42,500 bases of DNA from Symbiodinium natans (GCA_905221605.1 CAJNDS010002191.1:1349953-1392452), one strand, 5' to 3'. Positions 10,092-20,324 are shown, counted from the stretch's first letter. Numbers and translations are program-made. The notes: a model not told the origin generated them from the sequence alone.

Positions 10092-10305
10092 GTGTGTGTG
10101 TGTGTTGCATCCGCGTCATGGGCTGCATGCTCTGGTTTTCCGCTGTCGGCCGTTTAGGCCACGTTCTTGAGTCTTGAGTATAGGGCTTGGAGTTTAGGGT
10201 TTAGGGCTTAGGGTTTAGAGGTTAGTGTGGGGTTCTGTGGGCGATGCAGCTTCCGGTCAAGCTACCGCCTAGTTCGGCCAGACGTATGCTTGGAGTCAAA
10301 GGTAC

Positions 10306-10412
10306 CAGGGTTGTACCCCTAAGTCCCTATGGTTGTGCCTCTAGAAGGCTTCCCAATAGGTACCATATGCAGCCCCGGAACCCAAGGGTACAACCTCAGG
10401 GGCACAACCCTG
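10306..10412. mobile_element. Inverted-repeat (MITE-like) element, 107 bp
   Basis: The left end CAGGGTTGTACCCCTAAG is inverted, with few mismatches, at the right end (ACCTCAGGGGCACAACCCTG). The interior is non-coding. Only one copy is seen in this window. Confidence 0.55.
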
Positions 10413-11189
10413 AATTCCCTTGATTAGAGGTTTCGGGCTTGGGGTGGTAGCCCTCCGCTGGGGGGGGGACTCCAGCCATGGCGGAGCCGACACCCTTCTT
10501 TGAGGGCACAGAGAAGCAGCCGCCCTAGATCATTTTGTGCACCCGCACTATGGGTTCAGGGCACTTGCAGAACTGAGTACTGCTAACCCTAAACCCTAAA
10601 CCCTAATTAAACCCTGGGCCTAGATGAGGATTTCGGGCTTTTGGGGTTCAAGCTTGGTTCTTGTTTGGCGCGGTTCTGTGCCCTGTTCTGCGCGAAGCCG
10701 TGAACCCCTTACGCGAACGATACTCTCGACCAGCAGACGGGTACCCTAAACCGGGTACCCTAAACCCGAAACCCTAAACCCTAAACCCGAAACCCTAAAC
10801 CCTAAACCCTAACGAAACCCTAAACCCTAACCTAAAATCAACCCCCAAAAAAGGTGGACAAAGATTCGGGTCAACTTAGGAGTTCGCACAAGAGGTCTTG
10901 GGGGGTTGCGACGGAGACCCTAAGGCTCTAAGGGCCCACTCATTGAAACGTAAGGTTTTTGGGGCCTAGAAGCCCTCTTGAAACAGGTTTGTTGTTGGTT
11001 TTTTGAGCCTTGGGGATAGGGTTTTCGGGCATCAGGGTATTTGGGTATTTGGGTATGGGTGTTCGTGGGCTGTTACGGTGATCGGGGCTAGGGGGTTTTG
11101 GTTCAGGGGGTTCGAGCTTTAGGTTTACGATGCAGGCCCTTGGTATGTTTACAGCGTTTTTTGTGTTCTCGAGGCTCTTTTCACAATCA
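10413..11189. other. ITS mosaic without supported gene
   Basis: CCCTAAA-type tracts lie at 10,584-10,612 and 10,740-10,830, the latter with AAACCCGAAACC variants. The sequence between is unique, with no domain or RNA recognised. Confidence 0.6.
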
Positions 11190-11262
11190 TTTACTACTAT
11201 TTGCTTAAGAACCGCCCAAAATATACAATGCTATTCCTTAATAAGGGCAATATAGGTAGTTG
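11190..11262 (+). mobile_element. Partial copy of inverted-repeat family E
   Basis: CTACTATTTGCTTAAGAACC and then ATTCCTTAATAAGGGCAATA match, in order, the left end and an interior block of the element at 2,532-2,698. The homopolymer core is missing. Confidence 0.5.
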
Positions 11263-11370
11263 GACGGCATTTCAGGGCTTTTGCCAAGGTTTATGGACTC
11301 AGGGGGGGGGGGGGGTGGGGGGGTGGGCGGGGTGGGGGTGGGGGGATAAGAACATCATTCATATTGCATC

Positions 11371-11650
11371 CATGCCCAAAACACTGGCATTTACAGCGTT
11401 CTCGCCAGTTTGTACAACATACCGCGCAAGGTTGTGGAACGTTGTCACAAGCGTCCATGCCTTTTGCGACCATGCCCAAAACACTGGTATTTACGCCAAA
11501 AAACTGGTATTTACAGCATTTTCGCCACTTTGTACAACATACTGCACAAGGATGTGGAACAAGAAAAGCATTCACAAGCGTCCTTGCCTTCGGCGGCCAT
11601 GCCCAAAACACTGGTATTTGCAGTGTTTTTGTTTCTCTGCGGGCTGCAGA
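11371..11650. repeat. Tandem repeat, three units of about 100-127 bp
   Basis: Units start at 11,371, 11,471 and 11,598 with CATGCCCAAAACACTGG, followed by TATTTACAGC, TTGTACAACATAC and GTGTGGAAC-type blocks. The middle unit has a local duplication of the ACTGGTATTT segment, which explains the longer spacing. The overlapping ORFs here on both strands (up to 156 codons) are by-products of the repeat. A G-rich stretch precedes it at 11,302-11,346. Confidence 0.85.
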
Positions 11651-11906
11651 GGTTTGCAAGTAGGCCCTTGAGAGCCGCTTAAACTACCTGGACCACGGGT
11701 GATGGGTTGCCGTGGTGTTTTGTTGTGCGAAAACGTACGTTTTACCTGGGTTTTTGCATGATTCCGCAAAAATCAGTCTTCAGGATGTGCAAAAAATAAC
11801 TACTAAACTCTTACTGTACGTTGTCTTTCGGTTTCTGAGATTGAGTGTGATAGCCCGGAGCAAACAAGCCATCGCAGTGCTGGATATTCCACCGTCGACG
11901 TAGTAA

Positions 11907-12100
11907 CCCTGAGGGTCCATGTACCTTATAAGTAACTTACCCTAAGGGTTTAGGGTTTAGGGTTTAGGTTTTAGGCTTTAGGGCTTAGGGCTTAGGGTGT
12001 AGGGTTTAGGGTTTAGGGTTATACTTGGGCCCCAAAGTCACTATATAGGAAATACTTTACGGCCCAAGTATGCCCTACTTAGGAATATGGACCCTCAGGG
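11907..12100. mobile_element. Inverted-repeat element, family C, copy carrying a telomere-like insert
   Basis: The ends are CCCTGAGGGTCCAT and ATGGACCCTCAGGG, a perfect 14-bp inverted repeat, flanked by TAA at 11,904-11,906 and 12,101-12,103. Relative to the 99-bp copy at 1,117-1,215 (which aligns in reverse orientation), the extra material is a TTTAGGG-type tract at about 11,942-12,020. The flanking element sequence is recognisable on both sides of the tract. Confidence 0.8.
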
Positions 12101-12178
12101 TAAGAGTGTGCCCTACAGAGTGCCCAAGACATCAAGTCCTGCCATCGGTTTCCCCATATTTCTGTGTCACCGGGTTGC

Positions 12179-12296
12179 AATCTTCTCTGTGTATCCAGGT
12201 AGGCCCTGGTTTAGGGTTTAGGGTTTAGGGTTTAGGGTTTAGGGTTTAGGGTTTAGGGTTTAGGGAATCTTCTCTGTGTATCTAGGTAGGCCCTGG
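12179..12296 (+). repeat. ITS of exactly eight TTTAGGG units bounded by a 31-bp direct duplication
   Basis: The 31-bp unique sequence at 12,179-12,209 (beginning AATCTTCTCTGTGTATCC) recurs at 12,266-12,296 with one mismatch. Between them is 56 bp, eight TTTAGGG units. This is what insertion at a staggered break followed by fill-in would leave. Confidence 0.95.
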
Positions 12297-12411
12297 GGAG
12301 TTTTTAGGTTCTCCCTCAGTGGGTTCGAGAGGATCATATTCCGTAATGTGTTTCAGAGGGTTTTGAGGGCAATCCTAGTTATGTTGCACAGCATGAGCAT
12401 ATATGAAGCAG

Positions 12412-12762
12412 GGTATATATTACTGTTCTTGGTGAGTGTGTATAAGGTTCCTTTTTCATATTGGTGAGTGTATATACCGGGTGTCCTTTTGGGGGTACAA
12501 GAAATATTAAATATATACCCGACTTCAGATGAGAATTGATTTTAGCATTTGGCATGTTTGTGACACTTGCGTGCCCCTGTTGCTGTCCGGGCAGCACGCG
12601 TCAAGGCTCCATCGTGCCTGCACCACGCCCGCACTCCTGTAAAAGAGACGGGGTTATATTACTGTTCTTGGTGAGTGTAGATCAGGCTCCTTTTTGATAT
12701 TGGTGAGTGTATATACCGCTTTTTTGGGGGGGTACAAGAAACATATACCCGACTTCATATGC
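12412..12762 (+). repeat. Direct duplication, two copies of about 115 bp
   Basis: Copy 1 (12,412-12,531) and copy 2 (12,652-12,762) share TATTACTGTTCTTGGTGAGT, TATTGGTGAGTGTATATACC, GGGGGTACAAGAAA and TATACCCGACTTCA in order. The spacer of about 120 bp is unique. Function unknown. Confidence 0.85.
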
Positions 12763-13456
12763 AGGATGTTCTGTAGCCAATTCAGAGCTTCAGGGAGGCG
12801 AGAAGTGGCATCTCAATGTGACTTCTTACAAACGATATGCTGGCATGCGGACTCGGGCTTTCATTGCGAGATATCCGAAGAGGTACTGTCGTGCGGCTTA
12901 TGACTAAATATAAAAGCACGCTAGACATCGCGACAAGCAGTAGCAGAAACATCATCTGTATAAGCAGACGCATTAACAAGATCACCATCACTACATCTTG
13001 CGCAGAAGAACAGTCCATGCATCTCTGTCTTTCGATTGTCGTGATCAGCACAAACATCATCGCCGGTGCGATCTCCAGCCGCGGTCCCCACGTTCATGCT
13101 ATGTTACGTGACATGCTAAACCAGAATAATTATCCTGTTCTGGTTTGTGGCAGTTCTCTAAATGGACAACCACACCATGTCCGTGGCAGCCCATTCCAGA
13201 ATTTCACTTGACATGTTTCCTTTTATCTATCGAGTTTTCAGCTTTAGGAATTGGGGCCTTAGGGCCTCATAGGGCCCTATAGGGCCGTTTATAGGGCCTT
13301 GTAGCCTTATAGGGCCTTCTAGGATAACTGGGCCTTCTGGCCCTTTTCCTAGCAAAGCGGCTGGCCTCGGTCTGGAAGCCCAGGCGCATTGAGATTGATT
13401 TCCGTGGCGAGGCGCGTGGAGTTCTCCTTGTTGTGTGCGTTGTTTCTTGGAGGGAA
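12763..13456. other. Unique sequence with unassigned ORFs
   Basis: This is one of the longer ITS-free stretches of the left part. Plus-strand ORFs at 12,694-12,907 and 12,837-13,211 and a minus ORF at 12,782-13,060 overlap each other. None shows a domain, signal peptide or codon pattern that would let me choose. At 13,262-13,322 a short TAGGGCC-type tandem repeat is present. Confidence 0.5.
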
Positions 13457-13568
13457 GATAGTACCCCCCCTACTATAATCACTATTAAGAACTGTTATTG
13501 TAGTACCCCCGAATCACAATCCCTATTAAGGACTGTTAGTATTTGGGGGAATATCGGAATATCCCAAG
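13457..13568. mobile_element. Family A inverted-repeat element, diverged copy
   Basis: It contains ATCACTATTAAGAACTGTTA, then ATCCCTATTAAGGACTGTTAGTAT, then GGGGG and ATCCCAAG, which are family A interior and right-end blocks, with an internal partial duplication. The left end is not clear. Confidence 0.5.
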
Positions 13569-14910
13569 TCGTTTTGCACTGGAGGCCAAACTCCCGACCC
13601 ACCCGAAGATGCGTTTGACATTGTCAGAAGTGTACAGGGTGGTTTAGGGTTTCGGTTTTAGGGTTTACGGTTTAGGGTTTAGGGTGATGATTCACAACAC
13701 AAGGACCGACGCACTTGTGGAGTAGCAGCATTCTTTGCGGAATTCGTTTGTTCAGCTGTAGAGTTTAGGGTTCAGAGAGGGTCTTTAGGCCGAGGCACAA
13801 GGCTCAGGGCTACTTCCTTCAACTAGTTTACCCATGCAGCTGTCTGGGACGACAAGAGCAGCATTCGGATCGCAGCGTCGCGTGCCGGTACAAACTGCGA
13901 TCCCTATAGCCCCGAACCCCCAACCCTAAACGCCAGACCCAAAATATGTGTTTGTGTTTCCTTTCCATCGGGCTCCAGCTCTAGGGCACGACTTGTGGAG
14001 CATTCGTAGTTCCAGGCTTAGTGTTTAAGGTTTAGTGTTTCGTGTTTCGGGTCTACGGTTTCCCTAAACCCTAACTAAACCCGAAACCCTAAACCCTAAA
14101 CCCTAAACCCTAAGCCCGATTCGGGCCTTCCCTGGAGATGGTAGTTCGTCTGCTGCTGTGGACCGAGCTTTCGGCTTCCAGCTGACGAGCGGCTACGTCG
14201 GACCCTGAGCTTTAAGCCCCAAACCCTCGACTCTCAACCCCAAACCCCAAAGCGTAAGCCCTAAGCCCTAAGCCCTAAACCCTAAACCCTAAACCCTAAA
14301 CCCTTAAGCCTTGACAGGAAGTTCTCTCCAAGACAGGGTCTTCTAAGTTGACCCTGGGACCTCAAGCCATGGTCTTGAATCTCCCCCCAATCCTACCAAT
14401 TGGGAGTGTAGGAACTCGGGATTATGGCCTTGAAAGCCCTAATCCCTGAGATCTACACCCTAAACCCCAGGTTCAGGGTTTAGGGTTAAGCGTTTAGGGT
14501 GTATGGTTTAGGGTTTAGGGTTTAGGGGTTAGGAGTTAGGGGTTGGGGTTAGGGGTTTAGGGTCCTGCGCAGGCCGATCTCCGCAACGCGGACCCCAAGA
14601 ATTGGGAGGAGGTTGTGCAGCTCTCCGCGACGCAGCGACCTGGCTAAATATTGGGCAGGGACCGGCGTTGCCCTAAACCCTAAAGGCTAAACCCTAAACC
14701 CTAAACCCGGGCTTAGGGTTTGGACTGGGTTACCCTAAGCCCTAAGCCCTAAGCCCTAAACCCTAAACCCTAAACCCGGCCCTGAAAGGATCATGTAAGG
14801 CAGCAAGATTGCAGGGCTTTGGGGTTTCGAAACGTAACCTTCGAAGAAAAGGGGGGTGAACCTTCAAGGGAAAGGGGCTTAGGAGGTTGGAGTTTCGGCT
14901 TGCATGAAAA
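13569..14910. other. ITS mosaic without supported gene
   Basis: Tracts lie at 13,640-13,685, 14,060-14,115, 14,245-14,306, 14,470-14,565 and 14,670-14,777, in alternating orientation, with several head-to-head changes (for example near 14,710-14,735). The sequence between is unique with no recognised gene. Confidence 0.6.
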
Positions 14911-15016
14911 GGTTCAGGGTTTAGGGTTTAGGGTTTAGGGTTTAGGGTTTAGGGTTTAGGGTTTGGGGTTTGGGGTTTGGGGTTTAGGGTTTGGGGTTTA
15001 GGGTTTTAGGGATGAT
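14911..15016 (+). repeat. ITS, TTTAGGG with TTTGGGG variants
   Basis: Regular TTTAGGG units, then alternating TTTGGGG and TTTAGGG. Confidence 0.95.
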
Positions 15017-15114
15017 AGTTTTAAGTCGGGGGCATAGACATGTAGGCTTTCGAGAGGCTAAGGTTGCAGGGTCGGAGAAGCATGTTATTTGGGTTCTTAT
15101 GGGAAGATATCATC

Positions 15115-15250
15115 CCTAAACCCCTGAACCCCCAAACCCTGAACTCTAAACCCCTAAACCCCCAAACCCCTAAACCCCTAAACCCCGAAACCCCTAAACC
15201 CCTAAACCCCTACACCCTATATCCCTACACCTAAAGCCTAAACCCTAAAC
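15115..15250 (-). repeat. Degenerate 8-mer CCCCTAAA tract
   Basis: CCCCTAAA, CCCCAAAC and CCCTGAAC-type units, that is, mostly an 8-bp version of the telomere-like repeat. Confidence 0.85.
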
Positions 15251-15339
15251 TTTGAGGATCCTCAACTGCAAGAAGACGGACGGCTTCACCAGCTTCCTGC
15301 TCTCGGAGAGCAGTTTGATCGCCCCCTGCTTGCGACGGG

Positions 15340-15767
15340 TGGGGGGGGGGGGGGGGGGGCTGAGGGGCGAGGGTTTGGGGTGTAGAGGCTTGTGGTTTAG
15401 GGTTGGGGGTTTGGGGTTTAGGGGTTGGGTTTAGGGGTTTAGGGTTTGAGAGTTTAGGGTTTGGGGTGTAAGGTTTGGGGTGTGGAGGCTTGGGGTTTAG
15501 GGTTGGGGGTTCGGGGTTTAGGGGTTCAGGGTTTAGGATTTAGCGTTTGGGAGTTTAGGGTTTATGGTTTGGGGTGTAAGGGCTCAGGGTTTAGGGTTTA
15601 GGGTTCGGGTTTAGGGGTTCAGGGGTTCAGGGTTCAGGGTTTAGGGTTCCCTAAACCCTAAACCCTAAACCCTAAACCCTAAACCCTAAACCCTAAACCC
15701 TAAACCCTAAACCCTAAACCCTAAACCCTAAACCCTAAACCCTAAACCCTAAACCCTAAATTAGGTT
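15340..15767. repeat. G run, degenerate TTTAGGG field, then about 15 inverted CCCTAAA units
   Basis: A long G run at 15,342-15,359 precedes a field of degenerate TTTAGGG, TTTGGGG and GTGTAGGG units (15,365-15,648). At 15,650 the orientation flips without spacer to a very regular CCCTAAA array (15,651-15,757). The head-to-head joint is a potential fold-back structure. Confidence 0.93.
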
Positions 15768-16444
15768 TTGACGTTTAGGGTTTAGGGTTTCGGGGTAAAC
15801 GGTTTAGGTTTTAGGGTTTGGGGGTTTAGGGTTTAGGGGTTTGGGGTGCAGGTTTTAGGGGTTTGGGGAAACAGGTTCTAACCTTGGAACCTTGGGGGAA
15901 GCAAACGCCCTAACACCTAAACTCAGGTTTCAAGAGGTTAGAAGTTTGGGGTTCCCTAAACCCTAAACCCCAAACCCTCAAACCCTCAAATCCTGCGTAA
16001 GCCCTAAACCTGCAAACCTAAACCCTAAACCCTAAACCCCTAAACCCTCAAGGTGTCGGGCTTAGGATTCTCAGCCTCGCTGCGGTTTGAGTGACGACTA
16101 GGTGCGGATTCCCCACCCTAAACCCTGAACCCTGCAATCTGAACCCTAAGCCGCAAAACTGCTTTAGGGTTTAGAGTTTAGGTTGTGGGCGTTTTGGGAA
16201 CCCTAAACCCTAAACCCCAAAACGGATTAACGCTTCAGCTGCTCGCTTTCCACTCTTGCTATTGTTAGCGTTCTACGTTGTTTGTTCCTTTGTTCATTTG
16301 ACCTGCTTGTCTTCTTTTAGAGGGCCCTAACCCCTAAACCCTAAACTGGGCGGCATGCGTCACGATGGGTTGAGTATCGCAACGACCCTTGCCGAGGTTT
16401 ATCCCGGAAAGGCTCCTTTGGATGCAGTTCATCCTCAAATATAC
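15768..16444. other. ITS mosaic without supported gene
   Basis: TTTAGGG-type sequence to about 15,870, then CCCTAAA-type at 15,955-16,055 and small pieces near 16,125, 16,200 and 16,325. A short hairpin CGTTTTGGG...CCCCAAAACG encloses CCCTAAA units at 16,190-16,224. Confidence 0.6.
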
Positions 16445-16561
16445 CTTGGGATGTTCCCCCTCATACCTAGCAGTCCTTAATAGGGATTATCATAGGGAGT
16501 ACCATAGGCCCTATCATGGGACTGTTAGTATAAGGTTAGTATAAGGGGGGCACATCCCAAG
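16445..16561. mobile_element. Family A inverted-repeat element
   Basis: The left end CTTGGGATGTTCCCCCTCATA and right end TATAAGGGGGGCACATCCCAAG are inverted repeats. The interior has CAGTCCTTAATAGGGATTAT and an internal partial repeat of TTAGTATAAGG. The element is 117 bp and non-coding. Confidence 0.75.
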
Positions 16562-16884
16562 ACATATCCTGTAAGGTAGCAGCGCCTGCTATGAAGCGCT
16601 CTTGGACCCCTATCTTAAGGTCTACTTGGTTGTCTACATGGAGGTTCATGGGCCGTTAAGAAATTAAGGGGGTTATAAGCTAGGGTAGGTAGAGTTCTGG
16701 TGGGGACTTGTTTTTGTTAACTTCAAGCCCTCTTACCACTATCTGTTAGTACCCATAGACCTGAAAGCAAGGTGTTTGCGGTCAAGGGTGCAGGGCTTAA
16801 GGTTCAGGCTGGATGCCCACCCCAACACAAACTACCAATTAACAGTGAGTGCAGGGCAACGCGTCCAGGATCTCGAGGATTACC

Positions 16885-17215
16885 AAGGTTTAGGGTTTTG
16901 GGTTTAGGGTTTGGGGTTTGGGGTTTGGGGTTTGGGGTTTGGGGTTTGCGGTTTAGGGTTTCGGTTTTAGGGTTTGGGGTTTAGGGTTTAGGTGGTGGTC
17001 GTGAGGGTGAGGGGTGCACATTCCTCAAGCAACGCCTCGGCCCCTCACCCTCACGACCGCCACCTAATCCCTAAACCCCAAACCCCAAACCCCTAAACCT
17101 AAACCCTAAACCCCAAACGCTAAACCCTAAAACCGAAACCCTAAACCCTAAACCCTAAACCCTAAACCCTAAACCCTAAACCCTAGACCCTAAACCCTAA
17201 ACCCTAAACCCCATG
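16885..17215. repeat. Large palindrome with telomere-like repeats on both arms
   Basis: The unique core arms GGTGGTGGTCGTGAGGGTGA (from 16,991) and TCACCCTCACGACCGCCACC (to 17,064) are inverted with one mismatch around a 26-nt loop (17,015-17,040). Outward, the left arm is TTTAGGG/TTTGGGG and the right arm CCCTAAA/CCCCAAA. The rare variant TTTCGGTTTTAGGG at the left has its inverted counterpart (CCCTAAAACCGAAA) at the right, so the telomere-like arms were copied together with the core. Confidence 0.88.
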
Positions 17216-18734
17216 AGGCCATCATCAAGACCTGCGGCCGCACCGTGCCGCTGAACGCGGTGACGAAGACTCTTGTCGTGTTGTCGTGTTGTCGGGGTTT
17301 AGGGTTTAGGGTTTAGGATTTAGGGTTTAGGGGCTTGCACGTTTAGCGCGTAGGACTTCAGGTTTGGGACCTTGTGGGCCCCAAAACTTCCTAAATCCTA
17401 AACCCCAAAGACCTCCTAAATCCTAAAACCTTAGACGCTGATCCAGCCACCAAAAAAGTAAACACTGAACCGCCTAACCCGCCGACAAAGACAGAATGTC
17501 CAAGCGGTTGGCCTGCACCCGCAACAGTGTCATGTCGGTAGGGCTTGCGGTTGGAGGTATGGCGCTCACAAGCCTTGTCAAGAAAGACGAATAGTTTCAA
17601 CTATATGAATATGAATCAAACGAATATGACCTGAAGAACAACTAGTATGCAGAATAGCAGTAAAAAATTTTTAAACCAGCATGAAAATTAGCAGCATGAG
17701 CCATGAGTGCCAGTATAGCATCTATAAACCCTGAACCCTGAGCCCTAAACCCTGAGCCCTAAACCCTAAACCCTAAACCCTAAACACTAAACCCTAAACC
17801 CTAAACCCTGGCGTGGTTTGGTCATGCGACTTCCCACCTGGAGACTCGGAAGCTCCAGATCCGACATCGGGGTCTGCAAATAAACTTTGAAAGCCGCAGA
17901 CAAAACCCAAACCGGTTTAGGGTTCAGGGTTTAGGGTTTAGGGTTTAGGGTTTAGGGTTCAGGGTTCAGGGTTCAGGGTTCAGGGTTTAGAGAGACCCTG
18001 TTTCCCCTAGACACAAGTAGAGCAATCTTTAGCAATACGTGCCCTGAGCCATCCAGTTAGATTTGTTTGGCTCAAGAGTCAAGGGGGAGTCAATCTTCGC
18101 TGCAGTTGTCACATGAGCCTACTGGTCTTTCTTCTTGAGCTCCCTTGCTTGCGGGATCAGGGTTTAGGGCTCAGGGTCCTCGGGTCCTATCATGCCTTAA
18201 AGTTGAGGGCCCTAGACCTTAAACCCCCTAAACCCTAACCCCTAAGCCCTAAACCCTAAACCCTAAACCCTAACCCTACATATATTGTAGCGTTCAGGGG
18301 CTTCAGGGTTTGCATCCGAGTTTGGGGTCGGAGGGTCTCATTGGGAAGCCGAGGCCCCTAAGTTCGACCCTGTCCTCAGGAAGCAACATCCTAAACCCTA
18401 AACCCTAAACCCTACACCCCAAACCCGAAACCCAAAACCCTAACCACATGATGAGGATTCTGGATGTCGCCAAAGCCCAAGGCCCGGTGGTTCCTGGGAA
18501 CAGCCCTTTACACCTTAAAAAACCCAAAATCCCCAAACCTCAGGGTCTTGGGTTCAAGGTTCAGGGTTTAGGGTCTCAAGGTGACCTTGAGTTGTGCATC
18601 TTGCGGGCTTGGGTGCAGGTGCTTGGGCAACGAAAGGCGAAGCACAGGACATCCAAAGGAACATCAACTCACCGTGGTTCCTCTATGCCTTTGGCATGGA
18701 CAAAACTTGGGAGTTTACGAGAACAAGAGGACCC
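17216..18734. other. ITS mosaic with unassigned ORFs
   Basis: A GTCGTGTT triplication lies at about 17,275-17,295 and ITS pieces at 17,297-17,332, 17,725-17,808, 17,915-17,988, 18,228-18,275 and 18,390-18,440. The minus ORF 17,391-17,600 and plus ORF 18,448-18,771 are partly translated telomere repeat (GLGFKVQGLG-type peptide) and carry no family motif. Confidence 0.55.
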
Positions 18735-18813
18735 GGAATATAGCCCTCTAAATAGTAGGATTTCCTTGTAACAAGGACCCCCAATAAGGTACCCCTAACG
18801 TCGGAAACCCCCA
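18735..18813 (-). repeat. Dispersed repeat family B, inverted copy
   Basis: Read on the minus strand it shows GGGGGTTTCCGACG, TAGGGGTACCTTATTGGGGG and AATCCTACTATTT, the same block order as at 1,563 and 35,867. Confidence 0.7.
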
Positions 18814-18897
18814 AGTTCATCTTTTGCCTGACAACCCCCTCAAAATTTTAACATATTCTTCCTTACAAGGCTCGTATAGGGATTTATTTATTATTCA

Positions 18898-18946
18898 TTT
18901 TTTTTTTTTTGGGGGGGGGGGGGGGGGGGGAGTTCTTAGGCAATTA
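18898..18946 (-). mobile_element. Inverted partial family E copy with T13-G20 run
   Basis: A T run, a G run and then GTTCTTAGGCAATTA is the reverse of the family E left end plus its C/A homopolymers (2,532-2,575). A family A element begins immediately after it. Confidence 0.5.
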
Positions 18947-19053
18947 TTGGGATGTTCCCCCTTATACCAACAGTCCTGAATAGGGATTATCGTACCCCCC
19001 CCCTATTAGAATTCCTATGAAGGAGCTGTCAGTATAAGGGGGGAACATCCCAA
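18947..19053. mobile_element. Family A inverted-repeat element
   Basis: TTGGGATGTTCCCCCTTATA at the left and TATAAGGGGGGAACATCCCAA at the right are nearly perfect inverted repeats. The element is 107 bp. CAATTA occurs just before the left end and again 2 bp after the right end, a possible target duplication. Confidence 0.8.
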
Positions 19054-19370
19054 GACAATTAGTAGAAGTTCAGCTTGGAGAAGCCGAACGGCAAAGGGCA
19101 AAAGGCCCTTACAAGGGACCTTAGGGGCTCTTGGGGGCTTGCTTGAGGGCTACGCAAAGGGAATGTAGTGCCTCAAGCCCCGGCGACTGGTTGCCCGACA
19201 CTGCGTGTGGAATGCTTCCATCCTAAAACCCATCGAATTGTTGGCGAGGAGTTGGTAGGAACCCTAAACCCGAACCCCAAACCCTAAACCCTAAACCCTA
19301 AATCCGGGTTTTGGGTTGCAGAGGTTTTGTCTTGCGGTATCTCGCTTGGCATTCGAGACCAATTTCAACC

Positions 19371-19531
19371 TTGGTAGCCCAGTGGTACCCTTTCCCCTTT
19401 TTTTTGGGGGGTTCAAGGTTCCCTTGTAAAGTTAAACCCTAAACCCTAAACCCTAAACCCTAAACCCTAAACCCTAAACCCTAAACCCTAAAAAGGCTGC
19501 CCTTATCAAAACATGGTTACCGGGCTACCAA
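19371..19531. mobile_element. Inverted-repeat element, family D, copy carrying a telomere-like insert
   Basis: It starts TTGGTAGCCCAGTGGTACCC and ends GTTACCGGGCTACCAA. It aligns with 9,994-10,091 on both sides, but at about 19,433-19,492 it contains eight CCCTAAA-phase units plus a short transition. In the other copy this point reads AAAGTAACTAGCCC with no repeat. Confidence 0.85.
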
Positions 19532-19737
19532 TGTCCACCGCCGCTTTGGGAGGCCTCGAGTTGGAGTGGATGTGCTACTCCAGAAGCCTGTCCGCCCTCA
19601 TCAGGTTTAGGGCCCTAAACCCTAAACCCTAAACCCTAAACTCTGAACCCAGGGTTTCAGGTTGGGTTTCAGGGTCGCCGGAGCATAGATTTCCAGCTCA
19701 TGGTGGCATTCTCTGAACTGTTGGCCACCCCCCCAGA

Positions 19738-19877
19738 AAATTATATATGTATATATACATATATGTATAATATATATATATATATATTTCATTTATTTAT
19801 ATTTATCTTTATATTTATTTATTTATCTGTTTATTTATTTGTTTATTTATTTATTTTGTATATGTACATAAATATAA

Positions 19878-19908
<31 letters not shown>

Positions 19909-19909
19909 A
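19738..19909. repeat. AT microsatellite field
   Basis: TATATA runs, then TTTA/TTTG-type units, then AAATAT and TATATA. Short ORFs here are simple-repeat translations. Confidence 0.95.
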
Positions 19910-20324
19910 AGGTGCCGAATGTAGGGAACGTAGCCGTTTGCAAACTCCAAGCCCGAAAAGGGTGTAGGTTTAGGAAAAGCCCTGGAAACTGAACTCCACA
20001 GCTGCTGTTGTTGTTTGAGGAGGTGTCGAGGCGTTTTCGCAAGGCATGGCTGCGGAGTTGCCCCAGACCAGGGTTTAGGGTTTAGGGTTTCGGGTTTAGG
20101 GTTTAGGGTTCAGGCTTGCAAACCCTGAGAGTTTTGGGCCTTGGGTGCAATCATGAGAATGCAGTGAGTGGGCCTGGAGGAGAAAAACACCCTGAGTTCG
20201 TACCCTGAACCCTACAGTTAAGCTCCAAAAAGTCCGAACCCCAAAACTCATACTAGAGGGAGTCCCAGCTCCCATCAGTCTTCAGCCATGTTCCAACTTT
20301 TGGAGTTTACTGAAAGCCCTAAAA

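Noticed and set aside
11201-11682. ORFs up to 156 codons on both strands
   Set aside because: They overlap a three-unit tandem repeat and G-rich sequence; the repeat explains the open frames.
12694-13211. Cluster of overlapping ORFs in ITS-poor sequence
   Set aside because: No family resemblance on any frame; kept only as an unassigned region.
16772-16984. ORF ending in GLGFGVWGLGF-type peptide (and similar ones at 15,252, 18,448 and 37,402)
   Set aside because: These peptides are straightforward translations of TTTAGGG/TTTGGGG repeats, not protein domains.
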